Source: Thermoflavifilum sp. | GTDB lineage: Bacteria > Bacteroidota > Bacteroidia > Chitinophagales > Chitinophagaceae | Direction: 5' to 3' | Assembly: GCF_014961315.1 (NCBI RefSeq) | Contig: NZ_CP063141.1 | Location: 930,001-994,000 of the forward strand | DNA length: 64,000 nt | Shown here: positions 45,020 to 53,769 of the stretch, piece after piece | Layout: every line of letters begins with the position of its first letter | Numbering within the stretch: position 1 is the stretch's first letter | Program-made: the position numbers and the translations under genes | Notes under the pieces: generated by a model | What the model was told of the DNA's origin: nothing | The model's database searches: none | Seen by the model: only the letters and a program-made list of their open reading frames with translations

Positions 45020-45087
45020 AGCCCTGCAAATTGCATGAATTTTTTATGCAATGATCACACCAATTCAGTCAATGGACGAGAAAGAAT

Positions 45088-45095
45088 TATTTTTG
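45088..45095 (+). promoter_or_regulatory. Putative -7 element TATTTTTG of gcvT
   Basis: TATTTTTG matches TAnnTTTG and lies 31 bp upstream of the gcvT ATG at 45127, so a short leader of about 25 nt is expected. It lies in the 107-bp divergent gap between gcvT and the exported-protein gene. Confidence 0.5.
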
Positions 45096-45126
45096 TCCGA
45101 CCTATGGTTTTTTTACACAGCCACTT

Positions 45127-46224
45127 ATGAAAAAAGTTACCCCCTTTCATGCCTTTCATCTTGCTGCCGGTGCACACATGGCCGCTTTTGCGGGATATGA
45201 GATGCCCATTTATTACACCAGCATTCAGGAAGAACATCTGGCCGTCAGGCAGCGTGCAGGCCTGTTTGATGTCAGCCATATGGGCGAATTCATTATCCGG
45301 GGCCCCCAGGCACTCGACCTGGTGCAGCGTGTGACCACCAACGATGCAGCGAAACTTGGCGATGGCCAGGCGCAGTATAGCTGTATGTTGAACGAGCAGG
45401 GCGGCGTGCTCGATGATTTGATTGTGTATTGTATCGAAAAACAGAACGTGTATATGCTGGTAGTGAATGCCGCCAATATCGATCGTGACCGGGAATGGAT
45501 GATTCAGCATAACGCCTTCGATGCAGAAGTGGTGGATATTTCCGAAAAAACCTGTTTACTGGCCCTGCAGGGGCCCGCAGCGGTAACTATTGTGCAACCC
45601 TTTACCGACGTGGATTTGATCAAATTGCCCTATTACCGCTTTGTGAAAACCAGCCTGATGGGTTTCAAACCCGTGCTTATCAGCGCCACCGGATATACGG
45701 GAGCCGGCGGCGTGGAGCTGTATTTCGAAAATAAAGACCAGGCGGCGGAAACCATCTGGCGGGAGCTCGTGAAGGCCGGCGAAGCTCAGGGGATGAAACT
45801 GGCCGGACTGGGTGCGCGCGATACGTTGCGCCTGGAAATGGGCTATTGCCTGTACGGGCATGAATTACATGAAACAACCACCCCGCTGGAAGCCGGATTG
45901 GGCTGGATCGTGAAATGGAATAAAGATTTCATCGGCAAAGCCGCCTTGCTCCAACAAAAAGAACAGGGCGTGGCCCGTAAGCTGGTGGGGTTCCGGATGA
46001 TCGAAAAAGGTATTCCCCGGCAGGACTATCGCATCCTCAACATGGAAGGACTTCCCATCGGCAAGGTTACTTCCGGAAGTTTTTCTCCTTCACTGAACGA
46101 AGCTATCGGCCTGGGATATGTGGAAACCGCCTACGCCGCACCCGATACGCCCATCCAGATTCAAATACGCAACCAGCAAGTGAAAGCGGTGGTTACCCCT
46201 TTGCCCTTCCTAAAAAACTCATGA
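45127..46224 (+). CDS. gcvT: Aminomethyltransferase, glycine cleavage T-protein
   Basis: This 365-residue enzyme takes the aminomethyl group from the lipoylated H-protein and transfers it to tetrahydrofolate, releasing ammonia and 5,10-methylene-THF. It begins MKKVTPFHAFHLAAGAHMAAFAGYEMPIYY. The family motifs GLFDVSHMGEFIIRG (about residues 44-58), TTNDAAKLGDGQAQYSCMLNEQGGVLDDLIVY, GYTGAGGVELYFEN and GLGARDTLRLEMGYCLYGHEL (about 234-254) all appear in the expected order. The C-terminal barrel includes GKVTSGSFSPSLNEAIGLGYV. The other glycine cleavage genes are not in this window. The arsenic operon follows 55 bp downstream with its own operator-like site. Confidence 0.96.
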   Translation: MKKVTPFHAFHLAAGAHMAAFAGYEMPIYYTSIQEEHLAVRQRAGLFDVSHMGEFIIRGPQALDLVQRVTTNDAAKLGDGQAQYSCMLNEQGGVLDDLIVYCIEKQNVYMLVVNAANIDRDREWMIQHNAFDAEVVDISEKTCLLALQGPAAVTIVQPFTDVDLIKLPYYRFVKTSLMGFKPVLISATGYTGAGGVELYFENKDQAAETIWRELVKAGEAQGMKLAGLGARDTLRLEMGYCLYGHELHETTTPLEAGLGWIVKWNKDFIGKAALLQQKEQGVARKLVGFRMIEKGIPRQDYRILNMEGLPIGKVTSGSFSPSLNEAIGLGYVETAYAAPDTPIQIQIRNQQVKAVVTPLPFLKNS

Positions 46225-46254
46225 AAAAATTTTGCCGAAAAAATATTCCATCGT

Positions 46255-46274
46255 AATATTGCGATAAAGCAATA
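46255..46274 (+). promoter_or_regulatory. Putative ArsR operator in front of arsR
   Basis: The 20-mer AATATTGCGATAAAGCAATA ends 5 bp before the arsR ATG. It contains the inverted repeat ATTGC-N6-GCAAT and overlaps a -7-like TAATATTG. A 17/20 match in the opposite orientation lies upstream of arsM. Binding by the encoded ArsR, and autoregulation, are inferred from this pairing. Confidence 0.6.
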
Positions 46275-46279
46275 AAACG

Positions 46280-46609
46280 ATGGGCGCAATCAAAGCCGAC
46301 TTATTCACTCGAAAACAAAACGAGCTGGCCTCTATGGCGCGAGCGCTGGCACATCCCGCGCGGATCGCCATTTTACAGTATCTGCTAAAAAAGAATGCCT
46401 GTATTTGTGGTGACCTGGTCGATGAGCTGGGCCTGGCTCAGGCCACCATATCGCAACACCTGAAAGAACTCCGGCTGGCGGGGCTCATCCAGGGAACCAT
46501 CGAAGGCCCCAGCGTATGCTATTGTCTGAATCCGAAAACCTGGAAAAAATATCGGGAAAGCTTCATGCAGCTGTTTCAGGAACTGGATGACTCCAGCTGC
46601 CAGTGCTGA
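46280..46609 (+). CDS. arsR: ArsR-family arsenic-responsive repressor
   Basis: This 109-residue winged-helix protein is predicted to repress the ars operon and to release DNA when it binds As(III). The metal-site motif [12 protein letters not shown] (about residues 38-50) is the CxC-type loop typical of ArsR. It is followed by the recognition helix [18 protein letters not shown] (about 52-69). Two more cysteines at the very C-terminus (SSCQC) may contribute a third or fourth thiol ligand. The gene heads the order arsR-arsM-arsC-acr3; arsM begins 66 bp downstream after a second operator-like site. Operator-like sequences lie on both sides of the gene. Confidence 0.93.
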   Translation: MGAIKADLFTRKQNELASMARALAHPARIAILQYLLKKNACICGDLVDELGLAQATISQHLKELRLAGLIQGTIEGPSVCYCLNPKTWKKYRESFMQLFQELDDSSCQC

Positions 46610-46626
46610 AAAAAATTTCTTCAACC

Positions 46627-46646
46627 TATCGTTATATCGCAATATT
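46627..46646 (-). promoter_or_regulatory. Putative second ArsR operator upstream of arsM
   Basis: Read on the minus strand, AATATTGCGATATAACGATA matches the arsR-proximal site at 17 of 20 positions; the first 12 bases are identical. It sits 30 bp before the arsM ATG in the 66-bp arsR-arsM gap. A separate ArsR-controlled promoter for arsM-arsC-acr3 is therefore plausible. Confidence 0.6.
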
Positions 46647-46675
46647 TCAATACACTAAAACTAAAAATTTCATGT

Positions 46676-47515
46676 ATGGAAACAAATGAAAAAGATCTGA
46701 AATCGATTGTTCGTGACAAATACAGCCAGATCGCCCGTCAGGATAAACAACAAAACGAGGCTTCCTGTTGCGGCTCATGTGGTTGTTCCAGTGAAGTTAC
46801 ACACATCATGAGCGACGATTATCGCACGCTGGAAGGCTATCAACCCGAGGCCGATCTGGGTCTGGGATGCGGATTGCCCACGCAGTTTGCCCGTATTCAA
46901 CCCGGAGATGTGGTCGTCGATCTGGGCAGCGGAGCCGGAAACGATTGTTTTGTGGCGCGTCATCAAACCGGAGAAACAGGAAGGGTAATCGGCATCGATT
47001 TTACCCCCGAAATGATCGAAAAAGCCCGGGCCAATGCACAGAAACTGGGCTTTCAAAACGTGCAATTCATCCAGGGCGATATCGAACAAATACCCCTTGA
47101 AGATGCGACGGCCGATGTGGTGATCAGCAATTGTGTACTCAATCTGGTGCCCAATAAGCCGCAGGTGTTTCGTGAAATTTATCGCGTGCTGAAGCCGGGC
47201 GGACATTTTTCTATATCGGATGTGGTCCTCGAAGGCGCTTTGCCTGAGGCCATCCGTCGATCGGCTGAAATGTATGCCGGATGCGTATCTGGGGCTATAC
47301 AAAAATCAGCTTATCTGGAATTGATCCGGCAACAGGGATTTGAACAGATCACCATCCAGCAGCAAAAACCCATTCATATCCCCGACGACATACTGCTTCG
47401 TGAAGCAGGAGAAAGCGGACTTCAGGCCTACCGGGAGTCCAGGGCGGGTATCTGGAGCATCACCATATATGCGGAAAAACCCGTGCAAAAGACCTGCGGT
47501 TGTGGCGGTTGTTAA
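46676..47515 (+). CDS. arsM: Arsenite S-adenosylmethionine methyltransferase
   Basis: This 279-residue enzyme methylates As(III) to mono-, di- and trimethylated species. The SAM-binding motif I is VVVDLGSGAGNDCFVAR (about residues 78-94), preceded by LGLGCGLPTQFARI. The arsenic-binding cysteines expected of ArsM are seen in GLGCG (about 62), ISNCVLNLVP (about 157) and YAGCVSGAIQKSAYLELI (about 203). Additional cysteine-rich tails (SCCGSCGCSS near residue 31 and CGCGGC at the C-terminus) are common in bacterial ArsM proteins. It is the second gene of the operon, between arsR and arsC. Confidence 0.94.
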   Translation: METNEKDLKSIVRDKYSQIARQDKQQNEASCCGSCGCSSEVTHIMSDDYRTLEGYQPEADLGLGCGLPTQFARIQPGDVVVDLGSGAGNDCFVARHQTGETGRVIGIDFTPEMIEKARANAQKLGFQNVQFIQGDIEQIPLEDATADVVISNCVLNLVPNKPQVFREIYRVLKPGGHFSISDVVLEGALPEAIRRSAEMYAGCVSGAIQKSAYLELIRQQGFEQITIQQQKPIHIPDDILLREAGESGLQAYRESRAGIWSITIYAEKPVQKTCGCGGC

Positions 47516-47526
47516 AAATTGGATCT

Positions 47527-47970
47527 ATGACAGAAAAGATAAAAATTCTCGTGTTATGTACCGGCAACAGCTGCAGAAGCCAGATGGCAGAAGGCTATCT
47601 GCAGCATTTTGCCGGCGATCGGGCCGAAGTGTATAGTGCAGGGATAGAAGTGCATGGATTGAATCCACTGGCCGTGAAAGTCATGCAGGAAGATGGAATC
47701 GATATTTCCCATCATACATCCAATCATGTGGATGAATATCGGGATGTGGTGTTTGATTATGTCATTACCGTATGCGATCATGTTCGAGAGCATTGTCCTT
47801 ATTTTCCCGCACGGGTTAAAATCCTCCATCACAGTTTTCCCGATCCTGCACGTGCACAGGGCGATGAACAGGCCGTGATCCAACAATTCCGTCATGTGCG
47901 CGATCAGATCAAATCGTTTTGCCTGGCATTCGTGAAACAATATGGTCTTTCCTCAGTAGAAAAATCCTGA
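47527..47970 (+). CDS. arsC: Arsenate reductase, thioredoxin-coupled type
   Basis: This 147-residue protein reduces arsenate to arsenite. The start is ATG 47527 ([19 protein letters not shown]), 11 bp after arsM; the longer frame overlaps arsM. The low-molecular-weight phosphatase P-loop CTGNSCR (C-x5-R) holds the nucleophile. A second pair, [13 protein letters not shown], places two cysteines in a C-x6-C arrangement, as in the S. aureus-type ArsC that is recycled by thioredoxin. The gene ends at 47970, where its TGA overlaps the acr3 ATG by one base, so the product arsenite is exported by a coupled partner. Confidence 0.94.
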   Translation: MTEKIKILVLCTGNSCRSQMAEGYLQHFAGDRAEVYSAGIEVHGLNPLAVKVMQEDGIDISHHTSNHVDEYRDVVFDYVITVCDHVREHCPYFPARVKILHHSFPDPARAQGDEQAVIQQFRHVRDQIKSFCLAFVKQYGLSSVEKS

Positions 47971-49109
47971 TGCTGATGCAAAAAACCGCTTATGCTCAAC
48001 CCAGGCCGACGAAAAAGCTGGGCCTGTTAAACCGTTACCTGACGCTGTGGATTTTTGCGGCTATGGTCGTCGGCGTTCTCCTCGGGCGAATGTTTCCCGG
48101 TGTGGCTCATCTTTTAGAATCGTATTCTTCCGGCACCACCAATCTTCCTTTAGCCATAGGGCTGATTTTGATGATGTATCCACCCCTGGCCAAGGTGCGT
48201 TATCGGGAATTGCCGTATATTTTTCGAGACCTCCGGCTGCTGTCGGTTTCTCTTTTGCTCAACTGGATCGTCGGGCCGTTGTTGATGTTTGGGCTGGCCG
48301 TCGGGTTTCTGCGTCATTACCCGGATTACATGACCGGCATTATTTTGATTGGGCTGGCCCGTTGTATTGCCATGGTGATTGTCTGGAATGATCTGGCCGA
48401 TGGACGTCGAGAATATGCAGCCGGACTGGTAGCTTTAAACAGCCTGTTTCAGGTGTTTTTTTACGGCGTATATGCCTGGGTTTTTCTTACTTATCTGCCG
48501 CAATGGCTGGGCCTTCATCATACCCTCATCCATGTGTCCATGAAAGAAATTGCAAGCAGCGTGATGATCTATTTAGGGATTCCTTTCGTGGCGGGATGGT
48601 TGAGTCAGTGGGGGCTTACCCGCTGGAAAGGGCGGGACTGGTATGCGCAGAAGTTTTTACCCGTGATTTCTCCTGTTGCTTTGCTGGCCCTGCTATTCAC
48701 CATTGTCGTGATGTTTAGTTTGAAAGGCAATATGATGCTCGATATTCCACTCGATGTGGTGCGGGTGGCCATTCCGTTGATTGGATATTTCGTGATCATG
48801 TTTTTACTGAGTTTTGCGGTAGGGCGCTGGCTGGGCGCCGATTATCCAAAGAATGCGGCTATATCATTCACGGCCACAGGAAATAATTTTGAGCTGGCTA
48901 TCGCCGTGTCAGTAGCCGTTTTCGGCCTCCATTCAGGAGAAGCTTTTGCTGCCGTTATTGGTCCACTGATTGAAGTTCCGGTGTTGATTCTGCTGGTACA
49001 GGTGGCCCGGATGCTTGAAAAGAAATGGTATCGCAAGCCGACATCCTGGTCTGATAAGCCTTTGCCGGTGGCAACAGAGGAGCAGCTTGATGGAAAGCCT
49101 GGAGAATAG
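47970..49109 (+). CDS. acr3: ACR3-family arsenite efflux permease
   Basis: This is an inner-membrane protein of about 379 residues with ten predicted helices that exports arsenite. The start at 47970 ([29 protein letters not shown]) overlaps the arsC stop by one base. Family landmarks are [53 protein letters not shown] and the strongly conserved [18 protein letters not shown], with the transport-essential cysteine (about residue 135). [16 protein letters not shown] near residue 315 is the second signature. It completes the resistance pathway in which ArsC makes arsenite and ACR3 removes it. Confidence 0.94.
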   Translation: MLMQKTAYAQPRPTKKLGLLNRYLTLWIFAAMVVGVLLGRMFPGVAHLLESYSSGTTNLPLAIGLILMMYPPLAKVRYRELPYIFRDLRLLSVSLLLNWIVGPLLMFGLAVGFLRHYPDYMTGIILIGLARCIAMVIVWNDLADGRREYAAGLVALNSLFQVFFYGVYAWVFLTYLPQWLGLHHTLIHVSMKEIASSVMIYLGIPFVAGWLSQWGLTRWKGRDWYAQKFLPVISPVALLALLFTIVVMFSLKGNMMLDIPLDVVRVAIPLIGYFVIMFLLSFAVGRWLGADYPKNAAISFTATGNNFELAIAVSVAVFGLHSGEAFAAVIGPLIEVPVLILLVQVARMLEKKWYRKPTSWSDKPLPVATEEQLDGKPGE

Positions 49110-49120
49110 CCGAACTTCTT

Positions 49121-49128
49121 TACCTTTG
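49121..49128 (+). promoter_or_regulatory. Putative -7 element TACCTTTG of comB
   Basis: TACCTTTG matches TAnnTTTG and lies 18 bp upstream of the ATG at 49147, just after the acr3 stop codon. It supports the short comB start over longer frames that overlap acr3, and implies a leader of about 12 nt or less. Confidence 0.5.
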
Positions 49129-49146
49129 CGGTTTGCGCAAAATGCA

Positions 49147-49878
49147 ATGGAGATGCCAGAACAAACAGAACGCCCTACGCTGGAAGTATGTTTATCCCCT
49201 GCGTTATTGCATTTATATGATCTTGCTCAAAAAATTGTGGTGGTTATCGACGTATTGCGTGCCACATCTACGATTTGCACGGCATTGTATCATGGTGCAC
49301 AAAAAGTGATTCCGGTTGATTCGGTGGAAAAATGCATGGAAATCGGCCGCCAGCTGGGCGCGGTAACAGCGGGCGAACGGGATGGGCATATTGCACCGGG
49401 ACTGGAACATGGCAACTCGCCGCTTGAATATCCGGCTTCTTTTATTCAAAACAAAACGCTGGTGTTGACCACCACCAATGGCACCCGTTTGTTGCACATG
49501 GCCAAAGATGCCGAGGAAATCGTCATCGGGTCGTTTTTAAATTTATCAGCAATTTGTGCATACCTGTTATCTCGTAACAAACCGGTGATGCTGGCCTGTG
49601 CCGGTTGGAAAGACCGCATCAACCTGGAAGATTCCCTGCTGGCCGGTGCCATCATTCACCGCATCAAATCCCATTTTGATATACAATGCGATGCGGCCCT
49701 GATTGTCGAACAGCTTTATGAAGCTACACACCATCGATTGATGGAACACATGCAACAGGCTTCTCATTATCAGCGCCTTACCCGACACGGCTTTCAACAG
49801 GATATTGCCTATTGTTTGACCATCGACGGTGCCAATGTACTGCCCGTTTATCGCGACGGAGCCATAGCACTGGCTTGA
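49147..49878 (+). CDS. comB: 2-phosphosulfolactate phosphatase (ComB family)
   Basis: This Mg-dependent phosphatase of about 243 residues converts 2-phosphosulfolactate to sulfolactate. The start is ATG 49147 (or 49153), because a TACCTTTG promoter element lies just before it and the protein sequence matches the family from LEVCLSPALLHLYDLAQKIVVVIDVLRATSTI onward. Other landmarks are LVLTTTNGTRLLHMA (about residues 105-119), VMLACAGWKDRINLEDSLLAGAI (about 148-170) and the C-terminal IAYCLTIDGANVLPVYRDG. The enzyme belongs to coenzyme M or sulfolactate metabolism elsewhere. In Bacteroidota the sulfonolipid (capnine/cysteate) pathway is a possible destination, but no partner gene lies here. Confidence 0.88.
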   Translation: MEMPEQTERPTLEVCLSPALLHLYDLAQKIVVVIDVLRATSTICTALYHGAQKVIPVDSVEKCMEIGRQLGAVTAGERDGHIAPGLEHGNSPLEYPASFIQNKTLVLTTTNGTRLLHMAKDAEEIVIGSFLNLSAICAYLLSRNKPVMLACAGWKDRINLEDSLLAGAIIHRIKSHFDIQCDAALIVEQLYEATHHRLMEHMQQASHYQRLTRHGFQQDIAYCLTIDGANVLPVYRDGAIALA

Positions 49879-49910
49879 ATTTCGCCTTTCCCTTTCAGGC
49901 AATAATTTTG

Positions 49911-49918
49911 TAAATTTG
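49911..49918 (+). promoter_or_regulatory. Putative -7 element TAAATTTG of the SNF2 helicase gene
   Basis: TAAATTTG matches TAnnTTTG and lies 33 bp before the ATG at 49951. Because a transcript would start near 49924, the GTG at 49918 cannot be the translation start; this decides the start at 49951. Confidence 0.5.
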
Positions 49919-49950
49919 TGGTTTGCCCATTTCACAAAAATAGGCTAGCT

Positions 49951-52900
49951 ATGCCCTTGCCTGAAATCCTGAAGTTTGTGTATAGCAATGGAACGGATGA
50001 GGTGATCCGCAGGGGCAAACGTATCTATGCTACAGGTGGCGTAACCTTGCTCGATGCCGATCCTATTCTTCACACGGCTTCCTTTCGGGTGAGAAACGAC
50101 TCGCACGAAGTGTATTACAAGGTAACCGTACATAAATTCACGGAGCCTGGAGCCCTGCAGGTGCATTGCCAGTGCCCTTATAACCTGGGTGAAATCTGCC
50201 GACATGAAGCCGCGGCCCTGTTTCAACTGCAGGATTTAATCGATAAACAATATTTTCAACATCATCAGCCCATCTATCATCAACACCACACCGTGGTGAA
50301 GATGAAGCAAATCGATTTGAAAATCCTTAAACTCCTTGCGTCCCAGTCTATTTTTCACGAAGCCGAACAGCTCATCCGCTTGCATCCTCCGCTTATGCTT
50401 CATGCAGCCGATGAAAGCGTACGCATGGAAGTTACCCACAACCTTCACCAGTTTCAGGTTGAAATCAAACGCAATGAAGAAAAATATTTTGATACATCCT
50501 GCCCATGCGACGAAACGCGCTATCCCATCTGTGTTCACAAATTAGCCGTATTTCTGCACCTGCTCGATCATCACGGCCCGCATTATTTTGATACCCTGCG
50601 CAACTGGGATAAAGAAAAAAATAAATTGCTTTCGGCTTATGGATATTCCCTTCAGGATGATTGGAAAGATAAATTTGAATTTCACTATGTAAATGGCAAA
50701 CCTTATCTGCGTGTACTGGATCCCCGATTGAGAAAAATACAACAGGCTTCATCCTCATCGACTGTTGTAACCGAAACCGATATCATACAAAAACATATCG
50801 GAGTGGTATGGAATACACACGAACCATACTTTCCCTATTGCAGACTGGATGTGGTAGCGGGTGAATGCACAGAAACCGGAAACTTTAGCGGCACAGTCGA
50901 ACACATACGCCTGGATCGTTTTGTGGATGAACATCAATTCGTTGAAGAAGAAAGAAAATGGTTATCCCTTCTGCGGAAAACGCAACGCAATGAAATGATG
51001 AAATACCTGAATAAAAACACACCTTTCTGGGGAATATGGGATAGCCTGGTGGGTAGTAATGAGTTTGATGAAACATTTTTTACTTCTGAAGAAAACCAGA
51101 AATTAATCACCGAATACATATATCCCAAACTTCAAAAGTTAGTTTTTGCTGAATCACTTACGCATCGCCATTTCTGGCTTCCACCCGGCCGTTCATTCGA
51201 GACCGCTCATCTGGTTCCTTTGCAGATACACACCATTCCTCTGCGCCTGTATTTACATATCAGTCATCATCCGGCAAATATTCATATCGAAGGCTATGTG
51301 CTGCTGCAGGAACATCACATACCCGTTCATGAGAATCAATGGCCTTCACCTATTGGATTTTTATATCAAAACAACTTATATCTCTGGTCCACACATGAAG
51401 CTATTCCACTTGTAACCCGGCTGATGGAACAAAAAACCATACAAATCAACCATGATGCATGGCCTTCATATTTGAAAAAAGAAATTATTCCACATCTGGA
51501 TCATTTTACGATTCACTTCGATGAAAACATTTGTGAAACAAAAGAGAACATCTCTCCATCGCCTCGCGTATTGTTGAAAGAACTGGACGATTTATTGATT
51601 ATTCAACCTATATTCGATTACGATGGTATTCAGGTAGAATGGAATGCACAAAACATTCATTTAGCACAACAGGAAGGAAAACTCATTCAGATTAAACGCA
51701 ACAAAGAAGCAGAAACACAATTTATCAGTTTCCTGCAAACCCTTCATCCTCAATTCAGTAAAAACACACAACATCCTTATTTTTATCTGAAATCGACTGA
51801 ACTCACACGCAAAGGATGGATATTATATTTTCTTCAACAGCTGAAGCAACACCATATCCCGATACTCGGATTGGAACAACTGAAACATTTCAAATTCAAT
51901 CCCCATGCACCGGTTACAAAACTTCGCATTTCGTCGAATATCGACTGGTTTGATGCACAGATCGACGTCTGTTTTGGCGATCAAAAAGTAGATGTACGGG
52001 ATATTAAAAGAGCGCTGCAGAAGGACCAGAACATCATACCGCTCGCCGATGGCTCCATGGGCGTGCTTTCGGACGAGTGGATGAAAAAATATGCATTGCT
52101 GTTTAAAATGGGCGAGGAGCATCAACGGGGGTTGAAGCTATCAGCCTACAATTTTGCCATCATCGATGAATTATACGAACATATTGACGATGATAAGCTC
52201 ATCTGGGAACTTGAAGAAAAGAAAAAAAGACTTTTGAAATATGATGAAGGCGAGCTGGAACCTGTACCAGCCGCACTTCAATCGATTTTGCGTCCTTATC
52301 AACAGGCAGGTTTTCAATGGTTGAATTATCTGGATCGGGTGGGATGGGGAGGTATTCTGGCCGACGATATGGGATTGGGAAAAACCGTACAGGCGCTAAC
52401 CTTTATCCTGCACCTGAAACAAAAAAGAGGGAAATGCTTTACGCTGGTGATTTGTCCCACGACCTTAATCTACAACTGGGAAAATGAAATTCGCAAGTTC
52501 ACGCCTGAATTAAGCTATCATATTCATCACGGCCCCTTGCGCACACATCATGCATCAGACTTACAGGCCTACGATCTGATCATTAGCACCTATGGCACTT
52601 TGCGAATGGATATTAAAATGCTACTCGAATTACAATTTGATTATGTAATCCTCGACGAATCACAGGCCATAAAAAATCCACACAGCAAAGTCGCGAAAGC
52701 CGCCATGCTGCTGAAGACACGCAACCGGCTGGCCTTGAGTGGAACACCCATGCAAAACAATACTTTCGATATTTATGCACAGATGCATTTCTTAAATCCG
52801 GGTATGCTGGGAAGTATTGATTTCTTTAAAAACGAATTCGCTATTCCCATCGATAAATTTCAGGATGAAGAACGCAAACAGCATCTACGAAAATTGATTT

Positions 52901-53673
52901 ATCCTTTTATTTTACGAAGAACAAAAGAACAGGTTGCACCCGATTTACCCGAGAAGACAGAAATCACGCTTCACTGCGAAATGTCGGCCGAACAAAGAAG
53001 CATATATGATCATTATCGCATGCTATACCGATCGCGAATCCTGGATAGCATGGATGAACTGGGAATAGAACGATCTCAGTTTACCATTTTACAGGGGCTT
53101 ACCCTTTTGCGGCAAATCTGTGATTCGCCAGCTATTTTAAAACAGGCATCTCACCCGAATGTATCCGTGAAATTAGAAGAGCTTACACGTGAACTTTCTG
53201 AAAATGTGGGAGATCACAAAGCGCTGGTGTTTTCGCAATTCTTAGGCATGCTCGATCTGATTAAACAACAACTGGTGAAACAGCATATTCGTTTTGCCTA
53301 TTTCGACGGTAGTACGCCTACACACGAACGGGAACAAGCAATCCAGGAATTTCAACACGATGATGATTGCCGGGTGTTTCTGATTTCATTAAAAGCTGGC
53401 GGTGTGGGTTTAAATCTTACTGCTGCCGATTATGTGTATATTGTGGATCCCTGGTGGAATCCAGCCGTGGAACAGCAAGCGATAGATCGCACCCACCGGA
53501 TCGGGCAGGATAAAAAGATTTTTGCATATCGATTGATCTGTAAAGACACAGTTGAAGATAAAATCATTGCTCTGCAGGAAAAGAAAAAATCACTGGTTAA
53601 AGATATTATTGCCGATGATGCAAGCTTCATCAAAAAGCTAACCCGAGAAGACGTGCTGTATTTGTTCAGCTAA
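49951..53673 (+). CDS. SNF2-family helicase with two SWIM-type zinc fingers
   Basis: This is a protein of about 1,240 residues. The N-terminal 230 residues carry two cysteine/histidine clusters: HCQCPYNLGEICRHEAAAL (about 72-90), a classical SWIM finger (CxC...CxH), and SCPCDETRYPICVHKLAVF (about 183-201), which fits a second one. A long divergent middle region (to about 760) has no recognised motif. The Swi2/Snf2 ATPase begins LRPYQQAGFQWLNYL, with Walker A ADDMGLGKTVQAL near residue 807, DESQ (motif II) near 904 and SGTPMQNN. The helicase C-domain has VFSQFLGMLDLI, FDGSTPTHEREQAI and DRTHRIGQDK. Such proteins remodel or translocate on DNA; the cellular role is unknown. The start is set by the upstream promoter element. 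Confidence 0.93.
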   Translation: MPLPEILKFVYSNGTDEVIRRGKRIYATGGVTLLDADPILHTASFRVRNDSHEVYYKVTVHKFTEPGALQVHCQCPYNLGEICRHEAAALFQLQDLIDKQYFQHHQPIYHQHHTVVKMKQIDLKILKLLASQSIFHEAEQLIRLHPPLMLHAADESVRMEVTHNLHQFQVEIKRNEEKYFDTSCPCDETRYPICVHKLAVFLHLLDHHGPHYFDTLRNWDKEKNKLLSAYGYSLQDDWKDKFEFHYVNGKPYLRVLDPRLRKIQQASSSSTVVTETDIIQKHIGVVWNTHEPYFPYCRLDVVAGECTETGNFSGTVEHIRLDRFVDEHQFVEEERKWLSLLRKTQRNEMMKYLNKNTPFWGIWDSLVGSNEFDETFFTSEENQKLITEYIYPKLQKLVFAESLTHRHFWLPPGRSFETAHLVPLQIHTIPLRLYLHISHHPANIHIEGYVLLQEHHIPVHENQWPSPIGFLYQNNLYLWSTHEAIPLVTRLMEQKTIQINHDAWPSYLKKEIIPHLDHFTIHFDENICETKENISPSPRVLLKELDDLLIIQPIFDYDGIQVEWNAQNIHLAQQEGKLIQIKRNKEAETQFISFLQTLHPQFSKNTQHPYFYLKSTELTRKGWILYFLQQLKQHHIPILGLEQLKHFKFNPHAPVTKLRISSNIDWFDAQIDVCFGDQKVDVRDIKRALQKDQNIIPLADGSMGVLSDEWMKKYALLFKMGEEHQRGLKLSAYNFAIIDELYEHIDDDKLIWELEEKKKRLLKYDEGELEPVPAALQSILRPYQQAGFQWLNYLDRVGWGGILADDMGLGKTVQALTFILHLKQKRGKCFTLVICPTTLIYNWENEIRKFTPELSYHIHHGPLRTHHASDLQAYDLIISTYGTLRMDIKMLLELQFDYVILDESQAIKNPHSKVAKAAMLLKTRNRLALSGTPMQNNTFDIYAQMHFLNPGMLGSIDFFKNEFAIPIDKFQDEERKQHLRKLIYPFILRRTKEQVAPDLPEKTEITLHCEMSAEQRSIYDHYRMLYRSRILDSMDELGIERSQFTILQGLTLLRQICDSPAILKQASHPNVSVKLEELTRELSENVGDHKALVFSQFLGMLDLIKQQLVKQHIRFAYFDGSTPTHEREQAIQEFQHDDDCRVFLISLKAGGVGLNLTAADYVYIVDPWWNPAVEQQAIDRTHRIGQDKKIFAYRLICKDTVEDKIIALQEKKKSLVKDIIADDASFIKKLTREDVLYLFS

Positions 53674-53769
53674 AACCTCGCTGCATGAACACGCTGACGT
53701 TCATCCATTTTTCATTTGCAGAATTTACGGGAACTTAATAGCTTAGGCGGCCATTTAATACATGTCGTT

